Source: Tenacibaculum soleae
Lineage (GTDB): Bacteria > Bacteroidota > Bacteroidia > Flavobacteriales > Flavobacteriaceae
Reading direction: 5' to 3'
DNA length: 64,000 bases
Assembly (NCBI RefSeq): GCF_001693415.1
Contig: NZ_MAKX01000041.1
Location: forward strand, 62,001-126,000
Each line of letters starts with the position of its first letter. The stretch's first letter is position 1. Position numbers and translations under genes: made by a program. Below are positions 16,821 to 24,953 of this stretch, piece by piece. The notes under the pieces were generated by a model, which was not told the origin of the DNA, did no database searches, and was given only the letters and a program-made list of their open reading frames with translations.

Positions 16821-17939
16821 TCATGATCTCCTTTTCCAAAAAGTACTTTCTTTCCATCTTGCTTCTGCTTTATAAAATAAATTTTTATGCTTTAAATAGT
16901 GGTTCCATACTTGTTTTATTTGATTAGAATATAGCATATTAAAATCTTCCATTTTAGCAACACTAAAATCTTTTATAAAATTAAAATTTGTTACTAGTTC
17001 TTTAAATTGCATTGCGTTAGCCATGGCATTAAACATTCCTTGAGAAGATAAAGGGTCGAAACTAATAGCGGCATCACCCAAAGCAATCCATTGTTTACCT
17101 GCTGGTTGCTCTAAACGTGTTGAATTAGCACTAACAGTTCCATGAAAAGTAATATCCTTTTCGTTTTTTGCTAGTAATGATTGCATTATTTTATGCTGTT
17201 TAATAAGCGTTAAAAAAGAAGTTGAATTTTTAAGTATAGCTTTATCAATTAGATCAGCATCTGTTTGAAAAGAAATAATTCTTTTATTATTAGGTAAAAC
17301 GGCACTATACCACCAACCTAATTCATCAGCAACAATGGTACTCATAGTATTAATACTTGTATTAGGCATACTTATCCAGCATGAAATTAATTTATCATAT
17401 TGAACTCGTTTAATTCCAATACTTTTAGCAAAGTGAGATTGCCTACCGGTTGCATCAATTACAAAAGTTGCATGAATAGTATGCGTTGTTCTATTTTTTA
17501 AATCATCAGATTTACCTGTTACTTTCCATAAGTTTTCTTCATAAGAGCTATTAAAAAGACGAATTCCCCACAAGCAGTTAACACCTCTTTCAAAAGCTTT
17601 TTGTCTTAGGTATACTTCAAAGTTCTTTCTATCTAAACTTCTAGAAAAACCATCAGGGTTTTTAAGGTGATCTACTATGTGAAGTTGATCACTTCCCCAG
17701 TAAGATTGCATACCAAGGTTATTACTAAATAGCGATTGTTTAAAATCATCAGATTCATTTTCTAAAAGATCTAATTTTTTTAATATTCTTTGAGCAGCTG
17801 GTGCTAAAGATTCACCAATTCGATCAACAGGTGTTGTTTTTTTGTCTATTAAAGTAACATTATAGTCGTTAGCCAAAGAAATAGCAGCAATACAACCTGC
17901 AATACCTCCGCCTATAATAAGTATATCTGTTTTTTCCAC
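16821..17939 (-). CDS. LodB-like FAD-dependent oxidoreductase (quinone-cofactor maturation)
   Basis: A 372-residue flavoprotein of the tryptophan-halogenase/LodB group. The N-terminal FAD motif is IIGGGIAGCIAA (residues 8-19), RIGESLAP lies at 40-47, and the C-terminal flavin motif is ALGDAAISFDPLSSQGM. LodB-type proteins are required to form the cysteine tryptophylquinone of the neighbouring LodA-type oxidase, so a modifying role is the best inference; free halogenase activity is less likely. The start is a GTG: upstream in frame I see no ATG before a stop. It lies 97 bp downstream of the oxidase gene with a terminator-like hairpin between, so it may depend on read-through or its own promoter. 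Confidence 0.85.
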   Translation of the reverse strand: MEKTDILIIGGGIAGCIAAISLANDYNVTLIDKKTTPVDRIGESLAPAAQRILKKLDLLENESDDFKQSLFSNNLGMQSYWGSDQLHIVDHLKNPDGFSRSLDRKNFEVYLRQKAFERGVNCLWGIRLFNSSYEENLWKVTGKSDDLKNRTTHTIHATFVIDATGRQSHFAKSIGIKRVQYDKLISCWISMPNTSINTMSTIVADELGWWYSAVLPNNKRIISFQTDADLIDKAILKNSTSFLTLIKQHKIMQSLLAKNEKDITFHGTVSANSTRLEQPAGKQWIALGDAAISFDPLSSQGMFNAMANAMQFKELVTNFNFIKDFSVAKMEDFNMLYSNQIKQVWNHYLKHKNLFYKAEARWKESTFWKRRS

Positions 17940-17974
17940 AAAGTGATGTTTAAATAAATTAATGGTTTACTAAT

Positions 17975-18008
17975 TAAAAAAACAACCTTGTAAAACTACA
18001 AGGTTGTT
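17975..18008 (-). terminator. Terminator-like hairpin between the oxidase and its maturase gene
   Basis: Arms AACAACCTTGTA (17981-17992) and TACAAGGTTGTT (17997-18008), 12 bp with a 4-nt loop, followed on the minus strand by seven T. It would end or attenuate transcription after the lodA-like gene. Confidence 0.75.
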
Positions 18009-18036
18009 AATTGTATTAAACAATTATAAAAATATA

Positions 18037-21000
18037 TTATTTAGGCGTATATCTAGAAAAACGTGTCATTTTTTCAGGAATACCAACTTCTACTTTTAAA
18101 AGAGTTTCTTGTTGATGTGAATCTGATTGTTTCATTGTATGTAGCTTAGAAGCAATAAGATGTATCGTGTTGGTAACATTTGTTGATGTTTTAAAATCTT
18201 TTGTTAATTCATCTTCAACCAATGTTAATAATTCTCCTTTAGCACCTTCTAATAAAAACTGCTCATTTAATAAATTGTCATGAGAAAGTTTGTCTACAGC
18301 TGCATACAATACATTTTTAGTCGTATCATTTAAAGTATGATTGCTATTTAAAATACTATCTAAATCAACTAAAGTAGCTTTTAATAATTCAGCCTCTTGC
18401 TCAGGAGTAGGCGTAATTCCAACCTGCATTTCTTTCGGAAAGTTAGAGTCATGTGCAACACCAGGACGTTTTTGAACTACAGCTAACTTATCAAAATATT
18501 TAATCATACTATTAATTTGATTTGTATACGTAGGAGCTCCTCCATCTAAAGGAAGGTCATCTAGCCATTCTGAGCGGAAATTAAACGCTTGAATACGTGT
18601 TTCTTCAGCTAGTTCGGGATTGATAACTTCTTCATAACGATCTTCATTTAAAATGTTATTAGGCACTCTAGCAGGCCAAAATGTAGGTAAATACGGATCA
18701 TAGTCACTTGTGTAACCATCTCTACAACTAGCCGTATCAGTTTGCCAAGGAATAGCCATCCAACGAGTAATACTACCAGCAACTTGTCCTCCTAAAATAG
18801 GTCCTTTAGCTAAAGGCAGTATATCGTTATTCATCATTGCACCATAATACATTGTGTTAACAGGTGGTGTTTTAGGAGCATGTTTTATTCGAAAAGGTGC
18901 CATATACATTCCTGAAGAACGCATTGGCCATGTCATTTCACAACCAGGGTGAAAAGCATCCGCTAAACAAAATTCCATGGCAGCTTTGGTAAGCATATCT
19001 GGTTGCTCAGCTATTGTTAGTTCATCAATTGTTGGAGGAGTAGGTATATGAGGGCATCCAGTCATATCAATATAATCGGCATCAAAATCACCTTTAACCC
19101 ATTGATCTAAAAATTCTAATTGTAAATTAGATAAAGTAGCATGTTGACGAACAGAGCCAGTAGAAGGAATGCTAATAGCATCACCATATAACCAAGGCCA
19201 TAATTGCGGAGCTTCTGCTCCAGAGACTTCAAATCGACGGAAATTATTAGAAAGCGTACGTCGCATTTCCATATAAGCAGAAGATGGGTTCCCTAGTTTT
19301 TTTATCCATTCGATGGTTGTGTAATTAAATTGACCACCAAAGCCAAAAGCTCCAGCAAAACCAGCATTTACCCATTGTAAATCGGTCATACGTTGAAATA
19401 TTGGTAAAATATCTTTAGTAAACGATGGTCTTGTAGGGCGAACTAACATATTCGATTTTACGGCTACATCACGCATTAAATCCCACATGGTACGTACCGA
19501 TTTTTGCATTGGTGCATAATCTGGTGGCGCACAAATAACCCAAGCAGGATCTACCGTAAGTTTATTTCCGTTATATTCAACTTCAGCAGTAACAGGGCCG
19601 TCAGAAATATCATCGTACCAACCTTCATTATTTGCAAAAGTAATAGCAATATCTCCGTTAATATTTTCAGATTTTCCATGCCCACCTAACATAACTAAGC
19701 GTCCTTTTTCATCGGTATGCATTTCACCTAAATACACTTTGGTAGTTAAAAATTCTCCTTCAAAAGCATCACTTTTATTATTGGTACCCGAAATAGATTT
19801 AGCACCTCCGTCGATTAGTAATGACTCACGATCTTTTACATCGATGTTTCGTAACATAGATGGAGGAACATCAGCTGCCTCAGGAATATCTAAAGCAATA
19901 TTAAATTGATACCATGAAGATTTTTGGTTCGATAAATGACTATGCCATGTAATGTTTGAGTTTTCGGAAGTTAATTCTTTTACAGCTTTACCCGCAGCAT
20001 TAAAACCGTAAATTCTAAACTGAGCAGCTTGTCTTTTTAAAGCCCCCGTTTTATCTCTGTATGCATACGGATCGGTTTGCGGTGCTGGATTATCAACTAA
20101 AGGACCTAAAAAGTATTCATCTTTACTATTTCCAACTCTCATAACACCAATAGGAGGGTAGATACCTGCTTTTACAATACAGTCGCTATCTTCATCTGTG
20201 TTTCCTTTAAATTCGGGGTTTATCTTAGTTGGTTCTTGTAATTGTTGCCCATTTGCTTGATGTCTTGCTTCAGCACTCGCAGCATATACAACTTTTCTTG
20301 CTTGTGCAATAGAGCCTAATGGTTGGTGTTGCGGTAATGTTCTCCAAATATTAAAGGCTAAATTACTACCAAACTCAGCTTGCCCAATTGCTGATACATC
20401 TTGCTGAGGTAAATGTAATTTTGCAATACAGATGTACGGACTTTCTTCTGTACTCCATACAACTTGAGCATCATCTAACGGCATAGTAGCATCGTTAGTT
20501 CTTAGCTGTATTTCAAAACGAAAGATAGCTTCTTTTTTTACTAAACGTTGTTGTAAATCTAGTCCTAGGTAATTAGTATCGTTAAAGGGAGTTCCTTTAT
20601 AAATATCTTCAGGTACTAGGCGATATCTTACAATTTGAGAGTCTCCTAATTTAAAAGGAAGTATTGCCCAATAGCTTGCGCTTAACACACTAGCTTCTTC
20701 TTTGGTCATTGCTTGTAAAATACTTGCCAATTCAGGATGCTTATTTATGTAAGTGTCATAATCGTGATTAATAACGCCGGCTTTAGTAAAACTGCACATT
20801 TGTTGTGCATCACGAGCAAAAAAACGATCTATGTTTTGAAAAATAAAATCAGCATTGGTACCATCGCCTAATAGTTTAGGCCCATCAACACCAAATAATT
20901 TTAAACCTACTCCTAAAGTTGAATGCAAGTCAGGAGATGTTGGCCCTGTATCGCTTGAAAAACGAACGGCACATTCGTAGGTGTCACTAGCAAATATTCC

Positions 21001-21222
21001 GACTTTAAATTTTTCGTTAATATCTTTATTTATTTCAAAACGACCATAAGCTATACCGTGTTGTTTTCTGAATACAGCTCTTTTAGCAGGTTGTTGTCCG
21101 TTTTCAATTCTAGTTTTTTGACCGATTTCTACAAACATCTCTTTAAGACGTTGTGTAACTAAGGTGATATTTCCATCGCAGTTCCAGCATGATGTAGATT
21201 TATCGTTTGAAGGTTTTGTCAT
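18037..21222 (-). CDS. Catalase-like domain fused to LodA/GoxA-type CTQ-dependent oxidase
   Basis: A 1061-residue protein with two enzyme-like halves. About 25-330 is catalase-superfamily-like: AYGRFEI, CAVRFSSD, GVGLKLFGVDGPKLLG, FFARDA and, at the end, PLGSIAQARKVVYAASAEARH, whose RxxxY (Arg309, Tyr313) fits the heme-ligand motif. The classical distal His seems replaced (Arg52 by my alignment, His55 nearby). From about 345 it is LodA-like: IYPPIGVMRVGNS, KRQAAQFRIYGFN, WYDDISDGPVTAEV and PAWVICAPPDYAP. Candidate CTQ residues are Cys752 (EFCLADAFHPG) and Trp821 (SITRWMAIPWQ). LodA enzymes oxidise an amino acid, releasing H2O2 and ammonia. No signal peptide is seen; an unusual CWNC sits at residues 12-15. 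Family LodA proteins are much shorter, about 700 residues. Substrate unknown. Confidence 0.88.
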   Translation of the reverse strand: MTKPSNDKSTSCWNCDGNITLVTQRLKEMFVEIGQKTRIENGQQPAKRAVFRKQHGIAYGRFEINKDINEKFKVGIFASDTYECAVRFSSDTGPTSPDLHSTLGVGLKLFGVDGPKLLGDGTNADFIFQNIDRFFARDAQQMCSFTKAGVINHDYDTYINKHPELASILQAMTKEEASVLSASYWAILPFKLGDSQIVRYRLVPEDIYKGTPFNDTNYLGLDLQQRLVKKEAIFRFEIQLRTNDATMPLDDAQVVWSTEESPYICIAKLHLPQQDVSAIGQAEFGSNLAFNIWRTLPQHQPLGSIAQARKVVYAASAEARHQANGQQLQEPTKINPEFKGNTDEDSDCIVKAGIYPPIGVMRVGNSKDEYFLGPLVDNPAPQTDPYAYRDKTGALKRQAAQFRIYGFNAAGKAVKELTSENSNITWHSHLSNQKSSWYQFNIALDIPEAADVPPSMLRNIDVKDRESLLIDGGAKSISGTNNKSDAFEGEFLTTKVYLGEMHTDEKGRLVMLGGHGKSENINGDIAITFANNEGWYDDISDGPVTAEVEYNGNKLTVDPAWVICAPPDYAPMQKSVRTMWDLMRDVAVKSNMLVRPTRPSFTKDILPIFQRMTDLQWVNAGFAGAFGFGGQFNYTTIEWIKKLGNPSSAYMEMRRTLSNNFRRFEVSGAEAPQLWPWLYGDAISIPSTGSVRQHATLSNLQLEFLDQWVKGDFDADYIDMTGCPHIPTPPTIDELTIAEQPDMLTKAAMEFCLADAFHPGCEMTWPMRSSGMYMAPFRIKHAPKTPPVNTMYYGAMMNNDILPLAKGPILGGQVAGSITRWMAIPWQTDTASCRDGYTSDYDPYLPTFWPARVPNNILNEDRYEEVINPELAEETRIQAFNFRSEWLDDLPLDGGAPTYTNQINSMIKYFDKLAVVQKRPGVAHDSNFPKEMQVGITPTPEQEAELLKATLVDLDSILNSNHTLNDTTKNVLYAAVDKLSHDNLLNEQFLLEGAKGELLTLVEDELTKDFKTSTNVTNTIHLIASKLHTMKQSDSHQQETLLKVEVGIPEKMTRFSRYTPK

Positions 21223-21397
21223 TATTGGTTAGTTTAAGTTGTTATAAAATAAAAATTATTGAATAAGAATAAAAATAACATATAATTACATTCATTAATA
21301 TATTATGGTCACGAGTGTATTAATTTGGGGTATGGGAGAGTTATTAAATTTATATTGTAACTTTTTTCACGTAATTTTTTATATAAACAAAGTGTAA

Positions 21398-21411
21398 AAC
21401 CTTCGAAGGTT
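21398..21411. repeat. 14-bp perfect palindrome
   Basis: AACCTTCGAAGGTT is a perfect palindrome in the 239-bp gap between the oxidase start and the lipoprotein end. The minus strand continues with TTTT, so a weak terminator of the lipoprotein gene is as likely as a regulator site. The rest of the gap is AT-rich without a recognisable gene or consensus promoter. Confidence 0.35.
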
Positions 21412-21461
21412 CTCGTATGTGGGTTTGTATCAATAATTAATTTTATACGGTATAACTTTAA

Positions 21462-22229
21462 TTATTTCCCCATTTTTTTGACTGATAATAATTTTACAAC
21501 TTCATCTCTCTTTAACGCTAATTCTTTATTATATGTATTCAAGTCCATTTCTCCGTAACCTAAGTTAGGCTTTATTGATAAAATATGTGGATATAAGTCT
21601 GTGTCTTTGTCGTAAATTTTTGCTTTTATAGAGGCTAATGCTTGCATAACATTTTGAATAGTCGTTTTATTTATCTCACTTTGAAATGGTAGTATGTTTG
21701 TTATATCTTTTGAATCCATTCCAATAACATCTACAGAAAGTGTACCTTCTAAGTGATTTGCTTCAGCAGCTAAGCCTAAAGCAAACAAATCTCCTAAATT
21801 AACTTTATTGTTTGAGGTTTTTACTTTTGCCACAAGTCTCAAGCCAACTCCAACCTTTGCTTCACCAAATTTTGTATGATGATTTTTATATTTGGTATAA
21901 TCCATTACAATTCTATAATATGAATTTTTTGAAGAAACCTTTGAAGCTCCATAATTTAATTCCCCATTTATTGTATTTTCAATTATTGAAACTAAAGTTC
22001 CTTGGTTTTTTAAAAAGTCAGTAATCTCTGTTTTACTGGCTTTAATTAACTCTCTTTTACCTATTAAGTTAGTTGTTGTGTCAATATAAGGAATTGTCCA
22101 TCCGTATTCTACAGGATCAATAGGATAAAATTCGGTGTTATTCACAACAACTTTTTTCATTAAATCTTTTGTTGATGTACAACTTATTAATAATATTGCA
22201 GTTAATAGTATAGTTAAAATTCGTTTCAT
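21462..22229 (-). CDS. Hypothetical lipoprotein
   Basis: A 255-residue lipoprotein I do not recognise. The signal peptide and lipobox are clear (ILLISC, Cys17). Downstream, the protein mixes a segment of charged residues with strand-like repeats such as YRIVMDYTKY, KVGVGLRLVAKVKT and GTLSVDVIGMDS, suggesting a beta-rich periplasmic or outer-membrane-attached domain, then a helical C terminus (NKELALKRDEVVKLLS). It sits upstream of the catalase-LodA gene on the same strand, 239 bp away, so co-transcription is doubtful. Nothing indicates a function. Confidence 0.75.
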   Translation of the reverse strand: MKRILTILLTAILLISCTSTKDLMKKVVVNNTEFYPIDPVEYGWTIPYIDTTTNLIGKRELIKASKTEITDFLKNQGTLVSIIENTINGELNYGASKVSSKNSYYRIVMDYTKYKNHHTKFGEAKVGVGLRLVAKVKTSNNKVNLGDLFALGLAAEANHLEGTLSVDVIGMDSKDITNILPFQSEINKTTIQNVMQALASIKAKIYDKDTDLYPHILSIKPNLGYGEMDLNTYNKELALKRDEVVKLLSVKKMGK

Positions 22230-22594
22230 ATTTATTGATTTTTGGGTTAGTATCTTTTTAATTAAAGAAATTTATTATTTGAGTAATCTTATTAGTGTGT
22301 TTTTCTTTTTTTTGATGGATGTGTAAGTTTTAATAGCTGTGTATTAGGTGTATAGCAATCAAAATTACTTTTTAAATTTTAAAATGTAGCTTAAAAAACC
22401 GTAATATATTTACGGTAAAACCATATATGTATCTTAAATTTTAATAAATAATAAAAGTATTTATAAAAAAACGTTGAGAGCTTGTTGTTTGGTAATGAGT
22501 GTTGTAGGTGAAGGAGATAAGAATTGTTTTTAGTGGTATTACCTTGTTTTGTTAAGATTTAAAAGAAGTAGAAAATTATTAAAATAGCATGTAA
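22230..22594. other. Intergenic region with a possible minus-strand transcript end
   Basis: About 365 bp without a convincing ORF. It contains TAATTTTG on the minus strand (22360-22367), a possible -7 box for the lipoprotein gene with a 130-nt leader. A short hairpin also occurs, with arms ACCGTAA (22398-22404) and TTACGGT (22410-22416), followed by T on the minus strand. Nothing else is recognised. Confidence 0.35.
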
Positions 22595-22629
22595 AACAAA
22601 ACCCGCAATTTTAAATTGCGGGTTTTGTT
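22595..22629 (-). terminator. Terminator of fumC
   Basis: Seventeen-base arms, 22595-22611 and 22613-22629, with core ACCCGCAATTT, almost a continuous palindrome, with T on the minus-strand side. It lies 19 bp after the fumC stop. Confidence 0.85.
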
Positions 22630-22647
22630 ATAATATAGTAAGTCAGT

Positions 22648-24048
22648 TTATTTTAAACTACCAGTCATGTCTTCAGGTTTTACCCATTCGTCATATTCAG
22701 CTTCGGTAACATACCCTAAACGTACGGCTTCAGTTTTTAAAGTTGTTCCGTTTGCGTGTGCAGTGTTAGCAATTTCAGCAGCTTTATAATACCCTATTTT
22801 CGTGTTTAATGCAGTAACTAGCATTAATGAGTTGTTTACTAACTCGGTAATTCTACCGTGGTTAGGCTCAATACCGGCAGCACAGTTAACATCAAAAGAT
22901 ACACAAGCATCTCCAATTAATTGAGCAGACTGTAATACGTTAGCCGCCATCATTGGTTTAAATACATTTAATTCGTAATGTCCTTGCGTACCACCAACGG
23001 TAACAGCAACGTCATTACCCATAACTTGTGCGCAAACCATAGTAATAGCTTCTGCTTGCGTAGGATTTACTTTTCCTGGCATAATAGAAGAACCTGGCTC
23101 GTTTGCAGGAATAATTAATTCACCAATACCACTACGAGGTCCTGATGCCATTAAACGAATATCATTAGCAATTTTATTAATTGAAACCGCTAATTGTTTT
23201 AAAGCTCCGTGTGTTTCAACTAAAGCATCGTGTGCAGCTAAGGCTTCAAATTTATTTTCTGCAGTTATAAACGGTAAACCTGTAAACTTAGCAATATACT
23301 TAGCAACTAATACATCGTAACCAGCAGGCGTGTTTAATCCTGTACCAACAGCTGTACCACCCAAAGCTAATTGACTTAAATGTTCAAGAGAGTTATTTAA
23401 CGCTTTTAATCCGAAGTTTAATTGTGCTACATAACCAGAAAATTCTTGTCCTAAAGTTAACGGAGTTGCATCCATTAAGTGTGTACGACCAATTTTTACA
23501 ACATCTTTAAAAGCTTCTGATTTTGCCTGTAAAGTATCGCGTAATTGTTCTACTCCAGGTATTGTTACTTCTACAATTTTCTTGTAAGCAGCAATATGCA
23601 TACCTGTAGGAAAAGTATCGTTTGATGATTGCGATTTGTTTACATCATCATTTGGCTGGATGGTTTTTTCACCTTCACCAATTACTTTACCAGCAATTTC
23701 ATGCGCTCTGTTAGCGATTACTTCGTTACAGTTCATGTTACTTTGTGTACCAGAACCTGTTTGCCAAATAACTAGCGGAAATTGATCATCGTGTTTACCA
23801 GCTAAAATTTCATCACAAACCTGTGCAATTAAATCTCTTTTTTCATTAGCTAATACACCTAATTCGGCATTGGTATAAGCGGCAGCTTTTTTTAAGTAAG
23901 CAAAACCATATACTACTTCTAAAGGCATTGAGCCAACTGGTCCTATTTTAAAGTTGTTACGAGAGCGCTCAGTTTGTGCTCCCCAATATTTATCAGCAGG
24001 AACTTCAACGTTTCCCATCGTATCTTTTTCGATTCTGAATTTTGTCAT
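22648..24048 (-). CDS. fumC: Class II fumarate hydratase
   Basis: FumC catalyses reversible hydration of fumarate to malate in the TCA cycle, without an Fe-S cluster. The 466-residue protein has the superfamily signature [16 protein letters not shown], the [13 protein letters not shown] motif, the B-site region [16 protein letters not shown] and [14 protein letters not shown]. Length and order are typical. A -7 box (TAATTTTG on the minus strand) lies about 40 bp upstream, divergent from a small membrane-protein gene. Confidence 0.97.
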   Translation of the reverse strand: MTKFRIEKDTMGNVEVPADKYWGAQTERSRNNFKIGPVGSMPLEVVYGFAYLKKAAAYTNAELGVLANEKRDLIAQVCDEILAGKHDDQFPLVIWQTGSGTQSNMNCNEVIANRAHEIAGKVIGEGEKTIQPNDDVNKSQSSNDTFPTGMHIAAYKKIVEVTIPGVEQLRDTLQAKSEAFKDVVKIGRTHLMDATPLTLGQEFSGYVAQLNFGLKALNNSLEHLSQLALGGTAVGTGLNTPAGYDVLVAKYIAKFTGLPFITAENKFEALAAHDALVETHGALKQLAVSINKIANDIRLMASGPRSGIGELIIPANEPGSSIMPGKVNPTQAEAITMVCAQVMGNDVAVTVGGTQGHYELNVFKPMMAANVLQSAQLIGDACVSFDVNCAAGIEPNHGRITELVNNSLMLVTALNTKIGYYKAAEIANTAHANGTTLKTEAVRLGYVTEAEYDEWVKPEDMTGSLK

Positions 24049-24086
24049 TATAAAATGATTTAAAAGAATATAATTTAACTAAGTTT

Positions 24087-24094
24087 CAAAATTA
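24087..24094 (-). promoter_or_regulatory. -7 element for fumC
   Basis: Reads TAATTTTG on the minus strand, 38 bp upstream of the fumC start. No consensus -33 box at 19-21 bp was found. Confidence 0.45.
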
Positions 24095-24137
24095 CAAATT
24101 CTTATAGTTTTTTGTACGTTATTTTTGTCAGATTTTA

Positions 24138-24168
24138 TTGTTTGAAAAGAAAAATAGTTTTAATTTTG
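24138..24168 (+). promoter_or_regulatory. Promoter of the 58-residue membrane protein gene
   Basis: TTG (24138-24140), a 20-bp spacer and TAATTTTG (24161-24168), 28 bp before the ATG. Confidence 0.6.
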
Positions 24169-24196
24169 CAGTATAACAATTATTAATAAATAACAA

Positions 24197-24373
24197 ATGT
24201 TAGATTTTTCAGAATTTTCAGGATTGGTATTATTCATGTTTATTTTTACAACCGGATTTTGGTTGTTAATTTTCTTATTAACATTTGTGGTTCCTTATTG
24301 GATTGGAGGAACAATTTTAGAAAACATAAAATTAAAAAGAGAAGCTAAAAAGGCAGCTCAAGAATTAAAGTAG
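24197..24373 (+). CDS. Small inner-membrane protein (58 residues)
   Basis: A short ORF with one long hydrophobic stretch. Residues 9-38 (VLFMFIFTTG to VVPYWIG) would span the membrane once or twice, and residues 41-58 are a charged helix rich in Lys, Glu and Ala (NIKLKREAKKAAQELK). It has its own consensus promoter, an ATG and a perfect bidirectional terminator 17 bp after its stop, which together make a real gene likely despite its size. I do not recognise a family. Its divergent neighbour is fumC, and the convergent neighbour is a small secreted protein. Confidence 0.75.
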   Translation: MLDFSEFSGLVLFMFIFTTGFWLLIFLLTFVVPYWIGGTILENIKLKREAKKAAQELK

Positions 24374-24390
24374 CCTTTTAAATATATATT

Positions 24391-24424
24391 AAAAGCTCGT
24401 TCATTAGTTTGAACGAGCTTTTTA
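24391..24424. terminator. Bidirectional terminator
   Basis: Arms AAAAGCTCGTTC (24391-24402) and GAACGAGCTTTT (24411-24422), 12 bp perfect with an 8-nt loop, between the small membrane protein gene and the convergent secreted-protein gene. Confidence 0.85.
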
Positions 24425-24426
24425 TT

Positions 24427-24822
24427 TTAAAAAGAGTTTCTTCTTCTATTTCTGTTACCTTTTCTTGAGGGGTGATTTTTTCGAAACTCTTTTTTGTGTT
24501 CTGTCATAATTTTTTTAAGTTCATCTAATTGTTTGCTGTTTATAAACTTATATAATTCTTTTTGTTGTTTTAAGTTTATCTCTTGAATGCGAGCCTTTTT
24601 TTCCTGATCAGGTATTTCCTGAACTTTGATTTCTTTTTTTTCTTTGCCGTATTTTATAAGAATATCTTTAACCATTAATAACTGAATATTGTCTAACTTA
24701 AGTTTTTTTTGAATTTTTTCAAGTTGTTTATCAGTTATTTGTTCAGTATTTTGTTTTTTTTGAGCGAAAATATTTAAAGATAAAAATAGTAATAAGATAT
24801 TTATGAAAATAAATTTATTCAT
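24427..24822 (-). CDS. Small secreted Lys/Gln-rich protein, Spy/CpxP-like
   Basis: A 131-residue periplasmic protein with a signal peptide (residues 1-20, cleavage near IFAQ). The mature part is almost entirely helical and charged: DKQLEKIQKKLKLDNIQ, then ILIKYGKEKKEIKVQEI, LNLKQQKELYKFINSKQL-type segments and a very basic tail (RKGNRNRRRNSF). The repeated pattern of a helix, Lx6-7 spacing and a closing KELYKFINSKQLDELK resembles Spy/CpxP-like periplasmic proteins. No LTxxQ motif is exact, so the family call is tentative. It lies between a terminator and the second hairpin element, downstream of a TonB receptor gene on the same strand. Confidence 0.75.
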   Translation of the reverse strand: MNKFIFINILLLFLSLNIFAQKKQNTEQITDKQLEKIQKKLKLDNIQLLMVKDILIKYGKEKKEIKVQEIPDQEKKARIQEINLKQQKELYKFINSKQLDELKKIMTEHKKEFRKNHPSRKGNRNRRRNSF

Positions 24823-24847
24823 AGATAATGTTTTAAGTAGTGTTTAT

Positions 24848-24951
24848 TGCGTTAGGGATTGAATGGTTTGTTTGAGCTCTTTTGCTAACTGTGTGTTTTT
24901 ATACACAGTTAGCAAAAAGCGAGTAATGAAAGCCCGCTCGAACGCCCAAAA
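24848..24951 (+). repeat. Flavobacterial-type intergenic hairpin element, copy 2
   Basis: Same frame as copy 1 at 15193: TGCGTTAGGGATTGAATGG, TTTGAGCTCTTTT, a variable stem, then AAGCGAGTAATGAAAGC and GAACGCCCAAAA. Here the variable stem is TTTTGCTAACTGTG with CACAGTTAGCAAAA, 14 bp perfect and unrelated in sequence to the stem in copy 1. The element ends 2 bp after the stop of the TonB receptor gene, so it is probably transcribed at that gene's 3' end. Confidence 0.75.
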
Positions 24952-24953
24952 TA

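Noticed and set aside
16821..17939. Tryptophan halogenase with halogenating activity
   Set aside because: Shares the flavin fold, but its position beside a LodA-type oxidase makes a LodB-type maturation role more likely; the typical halogenase WxWxIP motif was not seen.
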